Source: Flavobacterium psychroterrae
Lineage (GTDB): Bacteria > Bacteroidota > Bacteroidia > Flavobacteriales > Flavobacteriaceae
Reading direction: 5' to 3'
DNA length: 64,000 bases
NCBI RefSeq assembly: GCF_018380615.1
Contig: NZ_JAGYVZ010000005.1
Span: 124,001-188,000, forward strand
The notes under the pieces are model-generated. The model had not been told where the DNA came from. It saw nothing but the letters and a program-made list of their open reading frames with translations, and did no database searches. Positions 28,429 to 38,057 of this stretch are shown piece by piece. Made by a program: the position numbers and the translations under genes. Every line of letters starts with the position of its first letter. Within the stretch, counting starts at the first letter, position 1.

Positions 28429-30420
28429 ATGAATTTCCAAGTATTCTCAGAATATAGTCCAAAAGGCGATCAGCCACAAGCAATCGAAAAACTATCGCAA
28501 GGTATTGTCGATGGCGAAAAATATCAGACATTATTAGGAGTTACAGGTTCCGGAAAAACATTTACCGTTGCCAATGTAATTCAGGAAGTTCAAAGACCAA
28601 CTTTGGTTTTAGCCCATAACAAAACATTGGCTGCACAGTTGTATTCAGAATTCAAACAATTTTTCCCTAATAACGCGGTCGAGTATTTTGTATCTTACTA
28701 CGATTATTACCAACCAGAGGCTTTTATGCCTGTTACAGGAGTTTTTATCGAGAAAGATTTATCTATCAACGAAGAGCTTGAAAAAATGCGTTTGAGCACA
28801 ACTTCTTCCCTGCTTTCAGGTCGTCGGGACATTTTAGTTGTTGCGTCGGTTTCTTGTTTGTATGGTATTGGAAATCCCGTTGAATTTAAGAAAAACGTAA
28901 TCGAAATCGCCAGAGATCAGGTCATTTCAAGAACAAAATTATTACATAGTTTAGTTCAGAGTTTATATGCCAGAACTGAAGCCGACTTTACGCCCGGAAC
29001 TTTCAGAATTAAAGGTGATACGGTTGAAGTGTATCCAAGTTATGCTGATGATGCTTACAGAATTCACTTTTTTGGAGACGAAATTGAAGAGATTGAATCG
29101 TTTGATGCTAAGACTTCACAAGTTATTGAAAAGTTTAAAAAACTCACCATTTACCCTGCGAATATGTTTGTAACTTCTCCGGAAGTTTTACAAGGTGCTA
29201 TTTGGGAAATTCAGCAGGATTTAGTCAAACAAGTTGATTATTTTAAAGAAACAGGAAAACATCTGGAAGCAAAACGTCTGGAAGAACGTACTAATTTTGA
29301 CTTGGAAATGATTCGCGAATTAGGATATTGCTCCGGAATTGAAAACTATTCGAGATACCTTGACGGACGACTTCCCGGGACAAGACCATTCTGTTTATTA
29401 GATTATTTCCCTAACGATTTCCTGATGGTAGTTGACGAAAGTCACGTAACCGTTTCACAAGTTCACGCAATGTATGGAGGCGATCGCAGCCGTAAAGAAA
29501 ATTTGGTAGAATATGGTTTTCGTTTACCTGCAGCAATGGACAACAGACCTTTAAAATTTGAAGAATTTGAAGCGTTGCAAAATCAAGTCATTTATGTGTC
29601 TGCAACTCCGGCAGATTATGAATTACAAAAAACGGATGGAGTTTATGTCGAGCAAATTATTCGTCCAACAGGATTATTAGATCCGATTATTGAGGTTCGC
29701 CCAAGTCTGAATCAGATTGATGATTTAATTGAAGAAATCCACGTTCGTTGTGAATTGGACGAAAGAGTTTTAGTGACCACTTTGACTAAAAGAATGGCAG
29801 AAGAATTAGCCAAATATTTAACTAAAGTGAATATTCGCTGTCGTTATATCCATTCTGAAGTGGATACTTTAGAGCGTATTGAAATTATGCAAGATTTGCG
29901 AAAAGGTATTTTTGATGTGTTAATTGGAGTAAACTTACTTCGTGAAGGACTTGATTTACCCGAAGTTTCTCTTGTTGCTATTTTAGATGCTGATAAGGAA
30001 GGTTTTCTTCGTAATCACAGGTCTTTAACGCAAACTATTGGTCGTGCGGCAAGAAATCTAAACGGAAAAGCAATTTTGTATGCGGATAAAATCACGGCGA
30101 GTATGCAAAGAACAATTGATGAAACGGATTATCGCAGAACGAAACAGATTAATTATAATACTGAACACGGAATTACACCTCAGGCGTTAAACAAAAAAAT
30201 CGAAAGTGCTTTTACTAAAAACCCTTTGGTTGAATATGAATTAGGTCATTCTTTATCTACTGCTGCCGAACCGGAAACGGCTTATTTATCAAAAGCAGAA
30301 TTAGAAAAAATGATTCGTGAAAAACGAAAATCAATGGAGAAGGCAGCGAAGGAACTGGACTTTTTGCAAGCAGCAAAATTGCGTGACGATATTAAAAAAC
30401 TACAGGAACAATTGGCTTAA
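28429..30420 (+). CDS. uvrB: Excinuclease ABC subunit B
   Basis: Damage-verifying helicase-like subunit of UvrABC nucleotide excision repair. All expected parts are present in 663 aa: Walker A GVTGSGKT at 37-44, the beta-hairpin region around YYDYYQPEAF, DESH motif (VVDESHVTVSQ), helicase motif VI (QTIGRAARN) and a C-terminal UVR motif (LDFLQAAKLRDDIKKLQEQL) for UvrA/UvrC contact. The gene end overlaps the convergent TerB-like gene by 4 bp. Confidence 0.97.
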   Translation: MNFQVFSEYSPKGDQPQAIEKLSQGIVDGEKYQTLLGVTGSGKTFTVANVIQEVQRPTLVLAHNKTLAAQLYSEFKQFFPNNAVEYFVSYYDYYQPEAFMPVTGVFIEKDLSINEELEKMRLSTTSSLLSGRRDILVVASVSCLYGIGNPVEFKKNVIEIARDQVISRTKLLHSLVQSLYARTEADFTPGTFRIKGDTVEVYPSYADDAYRIHFFGDEIEEIESFDAKTSQVIEKFKKLTIYPANMFVTSPEVLQGAIWEIQQDLVKQVDYFKETGKHLEAKRLEERTNFDLEMIRELGYCSGIENYSRYLDGRLPGTRPFCLLDYFPNDFLMVVDESHVTVSQVHAMYGGDRSRKENLVEYGFRLPAAMDNRPLKFEEFEALQNQVIYVSATPADYELQKTDGVYVEQIIRPTGLLDPIIEVRPSLNQIDDLIEEIHVRCELDERVLVTTLTKRMAEELAKYLTKVNIRCRYIHSEVDTLERIEIMQDLRKGIFDVLIGVNLLREGLDLPEVSLVAILDADKEGFLRNHRSLTQTIGRAARNLNGKAILYADKITASMQRTIDETDYRRTKQINYNTEHGITPQALNKKIESAFTKNPLVEYELGHSLSTAAEPETAYLSKAELEKMIREKRKSMEKAAKELDFLQAAKLRDDIKKLQEQLA

Positions 30421-30818
30421 TTGTGTTGTTCCTGAAAAACTTTCAGTAAAACATTAGGGTCAATTATAGCGTTTGGTGCTTTTTTCATCAAATCTAAAAC
30501 ACGTCTGGTGGCATTTGGGTTTAACCCCATTTCAATTGCAATTTGCTGAATGGCTTTGGCTTCTTTTTCGTGCAAAATACCATCGCAATACATAATCAAA
30601 GCCAATCTGTAAAATTGCTGAATACGCTGAAACTCTGATTTTATGATCGAATTTGTGTTTTCCTGATGAAATAAATCACGAAAAACACTCAATTCAATAT
30701 TTAATTCCTGCGCAACCAGCCACAAAAAATCATACTCTCGTTTATGCAATTGCCCATCAACGGTAGAAAAAGCAATCATTTCTAAAAGTAAACTTCTCTT
30801 TTCTGTTTCGGTATTCAT
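30417..30818 (-). CDS. TerB-like protein
   Basis: All-helical 133-aa protein related to the TerB/DjlA N-terminal domain family, seen in MIAFSTVDGQLHKREYDFLW and LIMYCDGILHEKEAKAIQQI, the two repeated acidic helix pairs (DGxxHxxE) that can bind metal. I prefer the inner Met (NTETEKRSLL) because the 16 residues before it are basic and unlike the family; the longer form would start at 30,866. Function unknown; TerB relatives occur with tellurite resistance and stress genes, none of which are nearby. Confidence 0.72.
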   Translation of the reverse strand: MNTETEKRSLLLEMIAFSTVDGQLHKREYDFLWLVAQELNIELSVFRDLFHQENTNSIIKSEFQRIQQFYRLALIMYCDGILHEKEAKAIQQIAIEMGLNPNATRRVLDLMKKAPNAIIDPNVLLKVFQEQHN

Positions 30819-30954
30819 CAATTTATTATTTTTAGCTAAAATATTGTTTTTAAATCTAAAACGCAACAGAAGTCATCATTAGAGGATTCTTCTTTTTATA
30901 TTGCTTTGGATGACGAATATTTTACCTGAAATATAAAAAGCAATCGAAATCACT

Positions 30955-31965
30955 ATGGAATTAATTTTAAGAGAATACAATCTAAAACTAAAACACACTT
31001 TTACTATTTCCAGAGAATCGATTGATTTTCAGCCTTCTCTGATTGTGGAACTCAAAAGTGATGGTTTTTCAGGTTTTGGAGAAGCAACTTCAAATCCCTA
31101 TTACAAAACTACGGTTCCGGTGATGATGCAGGATTTAGAAAAAATCAGAAGCATTATTGAAGTTGCCGAAGATGAATCTCCAGATGAATTTTGGACAAAA
31201 ATCTACCCCTATTTAAAACATGATATGTTTTCTTTATGCGCTTTAGATCTCGCCTATAATGATTTATATGCACGCAAAAAAGGCAAAAAATTATACGAGT
31301 TATGGAATTATTCTATCAATAATAATCCACTTACAGATTATACAATTGGGATTGCTTCTATAGAAAAAATGGTTTCGAAAATGCAGGAACTTCCCTGGCC
31401 TATTTATAAGATTAAACTTGGAACAAAAGAAGATATCGCGATTGTAAAAGAACTTCGAAAACATACTAATGCCATTTTTAGAATTGACGCAAATTGTGGC
31501 TGGAACGTTGAAGAAACCATTACTAATGCTGTTGAATTAAAAAAATTAGGTGTAGAATTTCTGGAACAACCCATGAAAGCAGATAATTGGGAAGCGCATA
31601 AAGAAGTTTTCAAACATTCGGTTTTGCCAATAATTGCCGATGAAAGCTGTATTATCGAAGAGGATGTTGCAAAATGTTTCAACCACTTTCACGGCGTAAA
31701 TGTAAAACTGGTAAAATGCGGCGGATTAACTCCGGGAAAACGTATGATTGAAGAAGCCAAAAAACTGGGACTAAAAACAATGGTAGGCTGTATGACGGAA
31801 TCAACAGTTGGAATATCTGCAATTGCACATTTATTACCTCAACTAGATTATGTTGATATGGATGGAGCGTTACTTTTAGCCGAAGATATCGCAACTGGCG
31901 TAACCATAAAAAATGGTGTTATTCATTATTCTGAACTTAACGGAACCGGAGTTACTTTAATCTAA
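30955..31965 (+). CDS. Dipeptide epimerase (L-Ala-D/L-Glu epimerase type, enolase superfamily)
   Basis: Epimerises the second residue of dipeptides such as L-Ala-D-Glu released from peptidoglycan. Enolase-superfamily markers are all visible in 336 aa: K-x-K in YKIKLG, RIDANCGW with the first metal Asp, LEQP, IADES with the third acid, and VKLVKCGG with the second catalytic Lys. Only 5 bp separate it from the PLP-enzyme gene. The usual peptide specificity is inferred from the family; the exact dipeptide is not readable. Confidence 0.88.
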   Translation: MELILREYNLKLKHTFTISRESIDFQPSLIVELKSDGFSGFGEATSNPYYKTTVPVMMQDLEKIRSIIEVAEDESPDEFWTKIYPYLKHDMFSLCALDLAYNDLYARKKGKKLYELWNYSINNNPLTDYTIGIASIEKMVSKMQELPWPIYKIKLGTKEDIAIVKELRKHTNAIFRIDANCGWNVEETITNAVELKKLGVEFLEQPMKADNWEAHKEVFKHSVLPIIADESCIIEEDVAKCFNHFHGVNVKLVKCGGLTPGKRMIEEAKKLGLKTMVGCMTESTVGISAIAHLLPQLDYVDMDGALLLAEDIATGVTIKNGVIHYSELNGTGVTLI

Positions 31966-31970
31966 ACGTT

Positions 31971-32990
31971 ATGAATGTCAATCAGTTTCCGGATAGAATT
32001 ATTGAGATTGACCAGGAACATTATTTGTATTTTGGAGGAACAGCTTATTTAGGATTACCCACAAATAAGGATTTTCAGGAATTGGTAATTAAAAACATTC
32101 AACAATGGGGAACTACTTACGGAAGCTCCAGAAGTGCCAATATTAAATTAACCGCTTATGAAAATGGCGAGAATTTTCTAGCCCATTATATAAAAGCCGA
32201 AAGCGCCGTTACAGTTTCGTCCGGAATGCTGGCGGGAAAATTAGTGATCGATCAACTAAAAAAACAAACAGATTCGTTTTTTCATTTCCCAAATACTCAC
32301 ACGGCAATTCAAACTAATGAGAGTTTACCGATATTTATAAATGATAAAATAAATCCACTTTTGTTAGATTCTAAATCTGAAAAAATTACGGTTTTGACCG
32401 ATGGTGTTTCCGGATTTCAAACTAAAGCTGTTGATTTATCTATTTTAAAGGAAATTCCGGATCATAAAGAAATTACTTTACTTATTGATGAATCCCATTC
32501 GTTTGGCATATTAGGAAGAGATGGTTCTGGAATTTATTCAGGAATCGATCTTCCTGTTAAAAGAAAAATTATGGTTTCTTCATTAGGAAAAGCATTTGGT
32601 TTAAATGGAGGCGTTATTGCAAGTGATGTTTTATTTATCAATCAAATAAAGGAACTTGATATTTTTATTTCTGCTGCCGGAATGAATCCTGCTTTTGTGC
32701 AAACTCTTGCCGATGCTGAATATATTTATAAAATTCAACATCAAAAACTACTCGAAAACCTGAATTATATCGATCAAAAGTTAATCAAAAAAGACAACAT
32801 TAAATTTGATAAATCGTATCCTCTACTTTATTTAGAAGATGAAAATTTAATTGAAATATTAAGAGAAAATAAAATCATTATCGCCAGTTTTAAATATCAG
32901 TCTAACTCAAAAAATTTAAATCGAATCGTGATTACTGCTAATCATCTTAAAGAATATTTAGATAAATTAGTAAATATCTTAAACGATTAA
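31971..32990 (+). CDS. PLP-dependent alpha-oxoamine synthase-like aminotransferase
   Basis: Fold-type I PLP enzyme of the BioF/KBL group. The Schiff-base Lys is Lys207 in SSLGKAFG, and the cofactor-binding Asp173 and His176 are in LLIDESHSFG. At 339 aa it is about 50 residues shorter than BioF and lacks most of the usual N-terminal arm; the sequence begins nearly at YFGGTAYLGL. It is transcribed with the dipeptide epimerase, so a role in the use of cell-wall peptides is possible. Substrate unknown, and biotin synthesis is unlikely since no bio genes are near. Confidence 0.83.
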   Translation: MNVNQFPDRIIEIDQEHYLYFGGTAYLGLPTNKDFQELVIKNIQQWGTTYGSSRSANIKLTAYENGENFLAHYIKAESAVTVSSGMLAGKLVIDQLKKQTDSFFHFPNTHTAIQTNESLPIFINDKINPLLLDSKSEKITVLTDGVSGFQTKAVDLSILKEIPDHKEITLLIDESHSFGILGRDGSGIYSGIDLPVKRKIMVSSLGKAFGLNGGVIASDVLFINQIKELDIFISAAGMNPAFVQTLADAEYIYKIQHQKLLENLNYIDQKLIKKDNIKFDKSYPLLYLEDENLIEILRENKIIIASFKYQSNSKNLNRIVITANHLKEYLDKLVNILND

Positions 32991-33017
32991 TAGTTTCAAT
33001 GCCAAGTAAAAGTTAGT

Positions 33018-33090
33018 CACGAATTACACTAATTATCACGAATTAAAATTTAAACGCAATCCAATTAGTGAAAATTCGTGAAATTCGTGG
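33018..33090. repeat. Imperfect palindrome, CACGAATT type
   Basis: CACGAATTACACTAATT on the left matches AATTAGTG..AATTCGTG on the right. Shares words with the element at 28.24-28.37 kb. It lies about 30 bp past the PLP-enzyme stop. Confidence 0.65.
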
Positions 33091-33117
33091 CAAAAAAACT
33101 TCACCCAACTCAATAAA

Positions 33118-33150
33118 TTGCAATCAAATTAGTTTTAAAACGTACCTTTG
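33118..33150 (+). promoter_or_regulatory. Promoter of the DUF1456 gene
   Basis: TTG, a 22-bp spacer and TACCTTTG (33143-33150), consistent with the Bacteroidota -33/-7 pattern, 15 bp before the start codon. Confidence 0.5.
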
Positions 33151-33164
33151 TAAAAAATTAAACG

Positions 33165-33632
33165 ATGACGAATAACGATATCCTAAAAAAACTTCGCGTG
33201 GCTTTGATGCTCCGTGACGACCAAATAGTTGAAATTTTAGAATTAGTAGATTTTAGAATTACAAAATCAGAATTGGGAGCTTTTTTTAGAGCCGAAGATC
33301 ATGAAAATTACATGGAATGTGGCGATCAGGTTTTGCGTAATTTCTTAAACGGATTGGTAATTCATTTAAGAGGAACAAAAGAAAATCCTAAAAACCCAAA
33401 CGACGTTTTAGCAAAACATAAAGCGGAAATCCCTAAGAAAGATAGCACTAAAGAAAGACCTGAATTTAAAGCTAGCGCAAAAGATGCTGAAAAAGGAAGA
33501 GGCGACAAAGCTCCTTCTAAATCCGGTCCCGCAGCTAAAAAACCTTTCAAGAAAAACAATACGAAAACTGCTCCTAAAGTGCAGGTCGTAGAAAAAGTGA
33601 TTTACAAAAACGGTAAAGGTAAAAAATCGTAA
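33165..33632 (+). CDS. DUF1456 (YehS-like) protein with basic tail
   Basis: Two short copies of the DUF1456 helical repeat (LRVALMLRDDQIVEILEL and FFRAEDHENYMECGDQVLRN) occupy residues 1-70. The second half, about 75-155, is Lys/Pro/Ala-rich and probably disordered (AAKKPFKKNNTKTAP). The family is found in many bacteria without known function, and the basic tail suggests nucleic-acid contact. Own promoter. Confidence 0.82.
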   Translation: MTNNDILKKLRVALMLRDDQIVEILELVDFRITKSELGAFFRAEDHENYMECGDQVLRNFLNGLVIHLRGTKENPKNPNDVLAKHKAEIPKKDSTKERPEFKASAKDAEKGRGDKAPSKSGPAAKKPFKKNNTKTAPKVQVVEKVIYKNGKGKKS

Positions 33633-33662
33633 ATATTTTGCGGTTAAACGTAGTACAAAAAT

Positions 33663-33810
33663 TTAACCACGGATAACGCAAAGATTTTTATTTACAAGAT
33701 AATATAAACACAAAGTTCACAGAGCTGGTTCAACACAAAGCTTTGCGAACTTTGTGTTTATAATCATAATCCAGAACAAAAAAAGATTTGCGTGCTTTGC
33801 GGTAAACACC
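33663..33810. repeat. Nested palindrome, ACAAAGTTC type
   Basis: Outer words CCACGGATAACGCAAAG..GCGTGCTTTGCGGT and inner words AACACAAAGTTC..GAACTTTGTGTT are complementary, so it folds into one long stem. It separates DUF1456 from the convergent LytTR gene. A sister copy lies at 36.62-36.78 kb. Confidence 0.7.
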
Positions 33811-33826
33811 CAGGCAATCGCCATTT

Positions 33827-34531
33827 CTATATCTTATTTTGATCAATTCGTTCAAAAAAAGCATCTTTAAAAGTTGCTCCAATCGGCAATTCTTTTGCAT
33901 TGATAAATACCGAAAAACTATCTGTAGATTCTATTTGCTTTAATGCTACGACAAACGATTTATGGATTTGGATAAAATCATTTTCGGGCAAAGATTCAAT
34001 TACATTTTTTAAAGACGAATGAGTTATAATTTGCTGTTTATTAGTATGAATACAAACATAATTCTGAAGACTTTCTACGTACAAAATCTCATCTAAAAAT
34101 AACTTCTGAAATTTATTCTTACCATCTGTTTTAATAAAAATAAAATCAGATGAATTGTTTGTTGAGATTTCAGTTTTTGGTTCAGAGTTTAGTTTTGAAA
34201 CTGCTTGGTAAAAACGTTCAAAAGCAATTGGTTTTAGTAAATAATCAATTGCATTTAACTCAAAACCTTCTAAAGCAAAATCAGGATATGCCGTTGTAAA
34301 AATCACTTTGATATCTTTAGAAATGATTCGGGAAATTTGTAAACCCGTTAATTGTGGCATTTGAATATCTAAAAAAATAACATCGACTGTTTGTGTGTTT
34401 AGAAATTCTAATGCTTTTAATGAATCATTAAAAACACCCACTTTTTCCAGAAAAGAAACTTTTTCAATATAATTTTCCAGAATTCTGGTTGCTGGCGGTT
34501 CGTCATCAACAATGATACATTTAAACTTCAT
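33827..34531 (-). CDS. LytTR-family response regulator
   Basis: Receiver domain (about 1-120) with phosphorylation site Asp55 in VIFLDIQMP and the acidic pair near DDEPP. The LytTR DNA-binding domain covers about 140-234 (FIKTDGKNKFQKLFLDEI, then VESLQNYVCIH). Second gene of a two-gene unit with the sensor kinase just upstream (3 bp apart). LytTR regulators typically bind pairs of short repeats upstream of targets; the targets are unknown. Confidence 0.92.
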   Translation of the reverse strand: MKFKCIIVDDEPPATRILENYIEKVSFLEKVGVFNDSLKALEFLNTQTVDVIFLDIQMPQLTGLQISRIISKDIKVIFTTAYPDFALEGFELNAIDYLLKPIAFERFYQAVSKLNSEPKTEISTNNSSDFIFIKTDGKNKFQKLFLDEILYVESLQNYVCIHTNKQQIITHSSLKNVIESLPENDFIQIHKSFVVALKQIESTDSFSVFINAKELPIGATFKDAFFERIDQNKI

Positions 34532-34534
34532 TTT

Positions 34535-35575
34535 CTATTTATTTAAAGGGATTTTAAAATACGTTTTAAAGGTATTATTTTCTGTGGTTTTTTTTATTGT
34601 AAAATGATCCTGATAAGCATATTCTAAACGTCTGGTAAGATTGTCAAAACCAATTCCGGTAGAAGAATAATTCTCTCCTTCAACATTATAATTAAATGTG
34701 GATAGTTCTAAAAAGGCATCTTTTATTTTGATGGAAATAGTAGCTTTTTCATCAGGATTATTCAGTTTCCCGTGCTTGAAAACATTTTCGACAAAATGAA
34801 TCAAAGCTGACGGAATAATTTTTTCATTCGAATAATTTCCTTCGATTTCAAAGTCTAAATAAAGCTGATCTTCAAATCGCTTCTGCTGTAAATGAATATA
34901 ATTTTCTACAAACTGAATTTCTTTAGCAAGTAAAACTTCCTCTTTATCTGTTTCTGTAATTACGTAACGAAGCAAATCTGAAAGCACTAAAATATCCGAA
35001 GCCATTTTATCCTCTTTCAAAATCAACTGGCTATAAAACGAATTAAGTGTATTGAACAAAAAGTGCGGACTTACCTGTGATTTCAGCATTTGTAATTCGG
35101 CTTTTTTATTCTCTAAAATTAATTGCTGATTCTGTTTGTATGCATTCTGAAATTGCCAAAATAAATAGCTTAAAACACTTAAAATAATGGCCGGTAATCC
35201 GAAGAAAAAATTATCACGAATATAATACGTCACCTCTCTCGATCTTTCGGAATAATTGTGAATTCCTGTAATTTCAAAAACTATAACTTCCTGCAAAAAA
35301 TAGCGAACTCCCGCAAAAATTAATAATGAAAGCGGAATACTTAATGAATACAATACAATTTTCTTTTTATTAAAAAACCAATCGCAAAAAGTATAAAAAT
35401 TAAGAATATAGACGATGAATACAGACAAAACAAAAGTCACATTAAACGAAAAATACATCGTACTAAAAACGAAGTTCATTTCACGATTATTTACCCCAAT
35501 ATCCCAAAGATAAAAAATTATAAATATTCCCAGAAAGAGTACAATATGATAGTAAAGAGGGATTTTTAGCTTCAT
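34535..35575 (-). CDS. LytS/YehU-type sensor histidine kinase
   Basis: Membrane kinase (346 aa) with four hydrophobic segments in the first 145 residues and no recognisable sensor domain. A short coiled linker (KQNQQLILENKKAELQML) precedes the His_kinase domain with phospho-acceptor His171 in SPHFLFNTLNS. The N-box ATP-binding region is in ALIHFVENVFKHG. Partner of the downstream LytTR regulator. Stimulus not evident. Confidence 0.92.
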   Translation of the reverse strand: MKLKIPLYYHIVLFLGIFIIFYLWDIGVNNREMNFVFSTMYFSFNVTFVLSVFIVYILNFYTFCDWFFNKKKIVLYSLSIPLSLLIFAGVRYFLQEVIVFEITGIHNYSERSREVTYYIRDNFFFGLPAIILSVLSYLFWQFQNAYKQNQQLILENKKAELQMLKSQVSPHFLFNTLNSFYSQLILKEDKMASDILVLSDLLRYVITETDKEEVLLAKEIQFVENYIHLQQKRFEDQLYLDFEIEGNYSNEKIIPSALIHFVENVFKHGKLNNPDEKATISIKIKDAFLELSTFNYNVEGENYSSTGIGFDNLTRRLEYAYQDHFTIKKTTENNTFKTYFKIPLNK

Positions 35576-35795
35576 AATAATGTTGTTAGTAGTTCAAAAA
35601 TACAACTATGACTTTATATGAATGCTATGTTTATACAAAACATCAATTTTATGGGATGAACGATCAAAAACAGTACACGAAATTTTTCAGCGGCAAATTT
35701 TAAACGTTGGTGCTTTGGAACTTGGTGTTCATCAAAAAGTAAAAATTGACTCGAAAAGCTACTATACATTTGTGATGAATTTAAAACAAATCATC

Positions 35796-36599
35796 ATGAA
35801 AAAAATCGCTTTATTATTAGTTTTTACAATTGCATTCAACGTTGTTTCTGCTCAATCAAAAAAGAAACAAATTTTATTACTGGGTACTTTCCATTTTGAA
35901 AATCCGGGACTTGATGTCGCTAAAATAAATACGTTTAACGTTATGTCAGACAAGAGTCAGAAAGAGTTAGAAAACATCACCAATAAAATTAAAAAGTTTG
36001 GACCGGATAAAATTTTCGTAGAATGGAATTACCAAAAACAAGCCAAACTGGATAAATTCTACAATAAAAATACTGATAGTTTACTTCATAAAGATGCTGA
36101 CGAAATTGTTCAGGTCGCCTTAAGATCAGCTAAGAAATTAGGTCATAAACAACTATATGCAATTGATTATAACAATACGGATTTCCCATATGATAGTTTG
36201 GTAAAAGGAATGACGGCAGCAGGTCAGTTTGATTTAATCAAGAGAAATGAGGAAACAATGAAACATTATGAAACAGATCAAAATGCAAAAATTGCTAAAT
36301 ATAATCTAACTGAATTACTTTTAGACATTAACACAAAAGCATCAAATGATGATAATGTTAATTGGTATCTTGAAACGGCTATTAAAGGTGGAAAAACGGA
36401 TAATTTCGTGGGTGCTTATTTGGTTTCGGAATGGTATAGAAGAAATCTTTATATGTATGCTTTAATTCAGAAATTGACCGAAAGCAAAGATGATAAAATA
36501 ATGGTTTTATTGGGAGCGGGACATACGGCAATGATTAGAGAATTTGTGGAACATAATCCTGAATTTGAAATTGTAGAATTGGCAACAGTTTTAAAATAA
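35796..36599 (+). CDS. Exported DUF5694 protein
   Basis: From the preferred Met the protein (267 aa) has a signal peptide KKIALLLVFTIAFNVVSAQ and then the opening of DUF5694, ILLLGTFHFENPG. The mature part includes KIFVEWNYQ and a closing GAGHTAMIREF. The GTFHF..GAGH layout recalls TraB/GumN-type folds, which are predicted metallohydrolases, but this is only a resemblance. An open frame extends 58 codons upstream without similarity to a known protein and would disrupt the signal peptide. Confidence 0.78.
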   Translation: MKKIALLLVFTIAFNVVSAQSKKKQILLLGTFHFENPGLDVAKINTFNVMSDKSQKELENITNKIKKFGPDKIFVEWNYQKQAKLDKFYNKNTDSLLHKDADEIVQVALRSAKKLGHKQLYAIDYNNTDFPYDSLVKGMTAAGQFDLIKRNEETMKHYETDQNAKIAKYNLTELLLDINTKASNDDNVNWYLETAIKGGKTDNFVGAYLVSEWYRRNLYMYALIQKLTESKDDKIMVLLGAGHTAMIREFVEHNPEFEIVELATVLK

Positions 36600-36620
36600 T
36601 TTTCTAACAATAAGATTTTT

Positions 36621-36781
36621 TTTACCACAGAGTTCACAAAGTTTTACGCAGAGTTCACGAAGTTTTTTATGCGAGCTAAAATTAATTACAAAGTTCACAA
36701 AGCTAGATTTGATAAAGCTTTGTGAACTTTGTGTTTGTCAACATCTTCCAGGATAAAATCTTAGCGTTCTCTGTGGTAAAA
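36621..36781. repeat. Nested palindrome, ACAAAGTTC type, second copy
   Basis: Outer ACCACAGAGTTCACAAAG..CTCTGTGGT and inner ACAAAGTTCACAAAGCT..AGCTTTGTGAACTTTGT arms are complementary. Lies between the DUF5694 stop and the convergent sucC terminator. Related to the element at 33.66 kb. Confidence 0.75.
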
Positions 36782-36807
36782 AAAACTTGCAGTAAATTGG
36801 TACTATA

Positions 36808-36840
36808 AAAAAATCCCTCCGAATATTCGGAGGGATTTTC
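36808..36840 (-). terminator. Terminator of sucC
   Basis: AAATCCCTCCGAAT pairs with ATTCGGAGGGATTT, a 14-bp stem with T-runs on both strands, just past the sucC stop. Confidence 0.88.
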
Positions 36841-36863
36841 TATATAATTAATTTCTTGTTTGA

Positions 36864-38057
36864 TTAAGAAAGTGCAGCTTTAACCTGATCAGCAGCTTCT
36901 TGAAATTGAGTAGCTGATAAAATTGGCATACCTGAATTGTCAATTAATTCTTTTGCAATTTCAGCATTTGTTCCTTGCAAACGAACAATAATTGGCACTT
37001 TAATAGCATCACCCATATTTTTGTAAGCATCAACAACTCCTTGCGCCACACGGTCACAACGAACGATTCCACCAAAAATATTGATTAAAATAGCTTTTAC
37101 ATTAGGATCTTTTAAGATAATTCTAAAAGCAGTTTCAACACGTTTTGCATCAGCAGTTCCACCAACGTCTAAGAAGTTAGCAGGCTCAAAACCAGCATAT
37201 TTAATTAAATCCATAGTTGCCATTGCAAGACCAGCTCCGTTTACCATACATCCTACAGTACCGTCAAGATCTACATAGTTCAATCCTACTTCTTTAGCTT
37301 CAACCTCGATAGGATTCTCCTCACGGATATCTCTCATTTCAGCATATTTTGGTTGTCTGTATAAAGCATTATCATCGATATTTACTTTAGCATCAACAGC
37401 CATAATTTTATTATCTGAAGTTTTCAAAACCGGGTTGATTTCAAACATAGAAGCATCAGAACCAATGTAAGCATTGTATAATGAATCGATGAATTTAACC
37501 ATTTCTTTGAAAGCATTTCCGGAAAGACCTAAGTTAAAAGCAATTCTTCTTGCCTGAAAACCTTGTAATCCAACAGAAGGATCAACTTCTTCAGTAAAAA
37601 TTAAATGAGGAGTATGCTCAGCAACTTCTTCAATATCCATTCCACCTTCAGTAGAATACATAATCATGTTACGACCAGTTGCTCTATTCAATAAAACAGA
37701 AACATAAAATTCAGAAGTTTCACTTTCACCAGGATAGTAAACATCTTCTGCTACTAAAATTTTGTTTACTTTTTTACCTTCAGCAGAAGTTTGAGGTGTA
37801 ATCAATTGCATTCCGATGATTTGTCCAGCAATTTCTTCAACTTGTTGCAAGTTTTTTGCTAACTTAACTCCACCACCTTTTCCACGTCCACCTGCGTGAA
37901 TTTGTGCTTTTATTACGTGCCATCCTGTACCAGTCTCGGCAGTTAATTGTTTTGCAGCAGCCACAGCTTCAACTGCATTGTTAGCCACAATTCCGCGTTG
38001 AATGCGTACTCCGTAACTCGCTAAAATTTCTTTTCCTTGATATTCGTGTATGTTCAT
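36864..38057 (-). CDS. sucC: Succinyl-CoA ligase (ADP-forming) subunit beta
   Basis: Beta subunit of succinyl-CoA synthetase, making ATP or GTP from succinyl-CoA in the TCA cycle. The N-terminal ATP-grasp domain (MNIHEYQGKEILASYGV; HAGGRGKGGGVKLA near 53) is followed by a C-terminal CoA-ligase domain (FLDVGGTADAKRV and INIFGGIVRCD). The 397-aa length matches. The alpha subunit (sucD) is not adjacent, as is common in Bacteroidota. A TACTTTTG -7-like element lies on the minus strand at 38,107-38,114. Confidence 0.97.
   Translation of the reverse strand: MNIHEYQGKEILASYGVRIQRGIVANNAVEAVAAAKQLTAETGTGWHVIKAQIHAGGRGKGGGVKLAKNLQQVEEIAGQIIGMQLITPQTSAEGKKVNKILVAEDVYYPGESETSEFYVSVLLNRATGRNMIMYSTEGGMDIEEVAEHTPHLIFTEEVDPSVGLQGFQARRIAFNLGLSGNAFKEMVKFIDSLYNAYIGSDASMFEINPVLKTSDNKIMAVDAKVNIDDNALYRQPKYAEMRDIREENPIEVEAKEVGLNYVDLDGTVGCMVNGAGLAMATMDLIKYAGFEPANFLDVGGTADAKRVETAFRIILKDPNVKAILINIFGGIVRCDRVAQGVVDAYKNMGDAIKVPIIVRLQGTNAEIAKELIDNSGMPILSATQFQEAADQVKAALS

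Noticed and set aside
35622..35795. 58-codon in-frame extension upstream of the DUF5694 gene
   Set aside because: It would place hydrophilic residues before a clear signal peptide. The inner Met is a better start. A remnant of another gene cannot be excluded.
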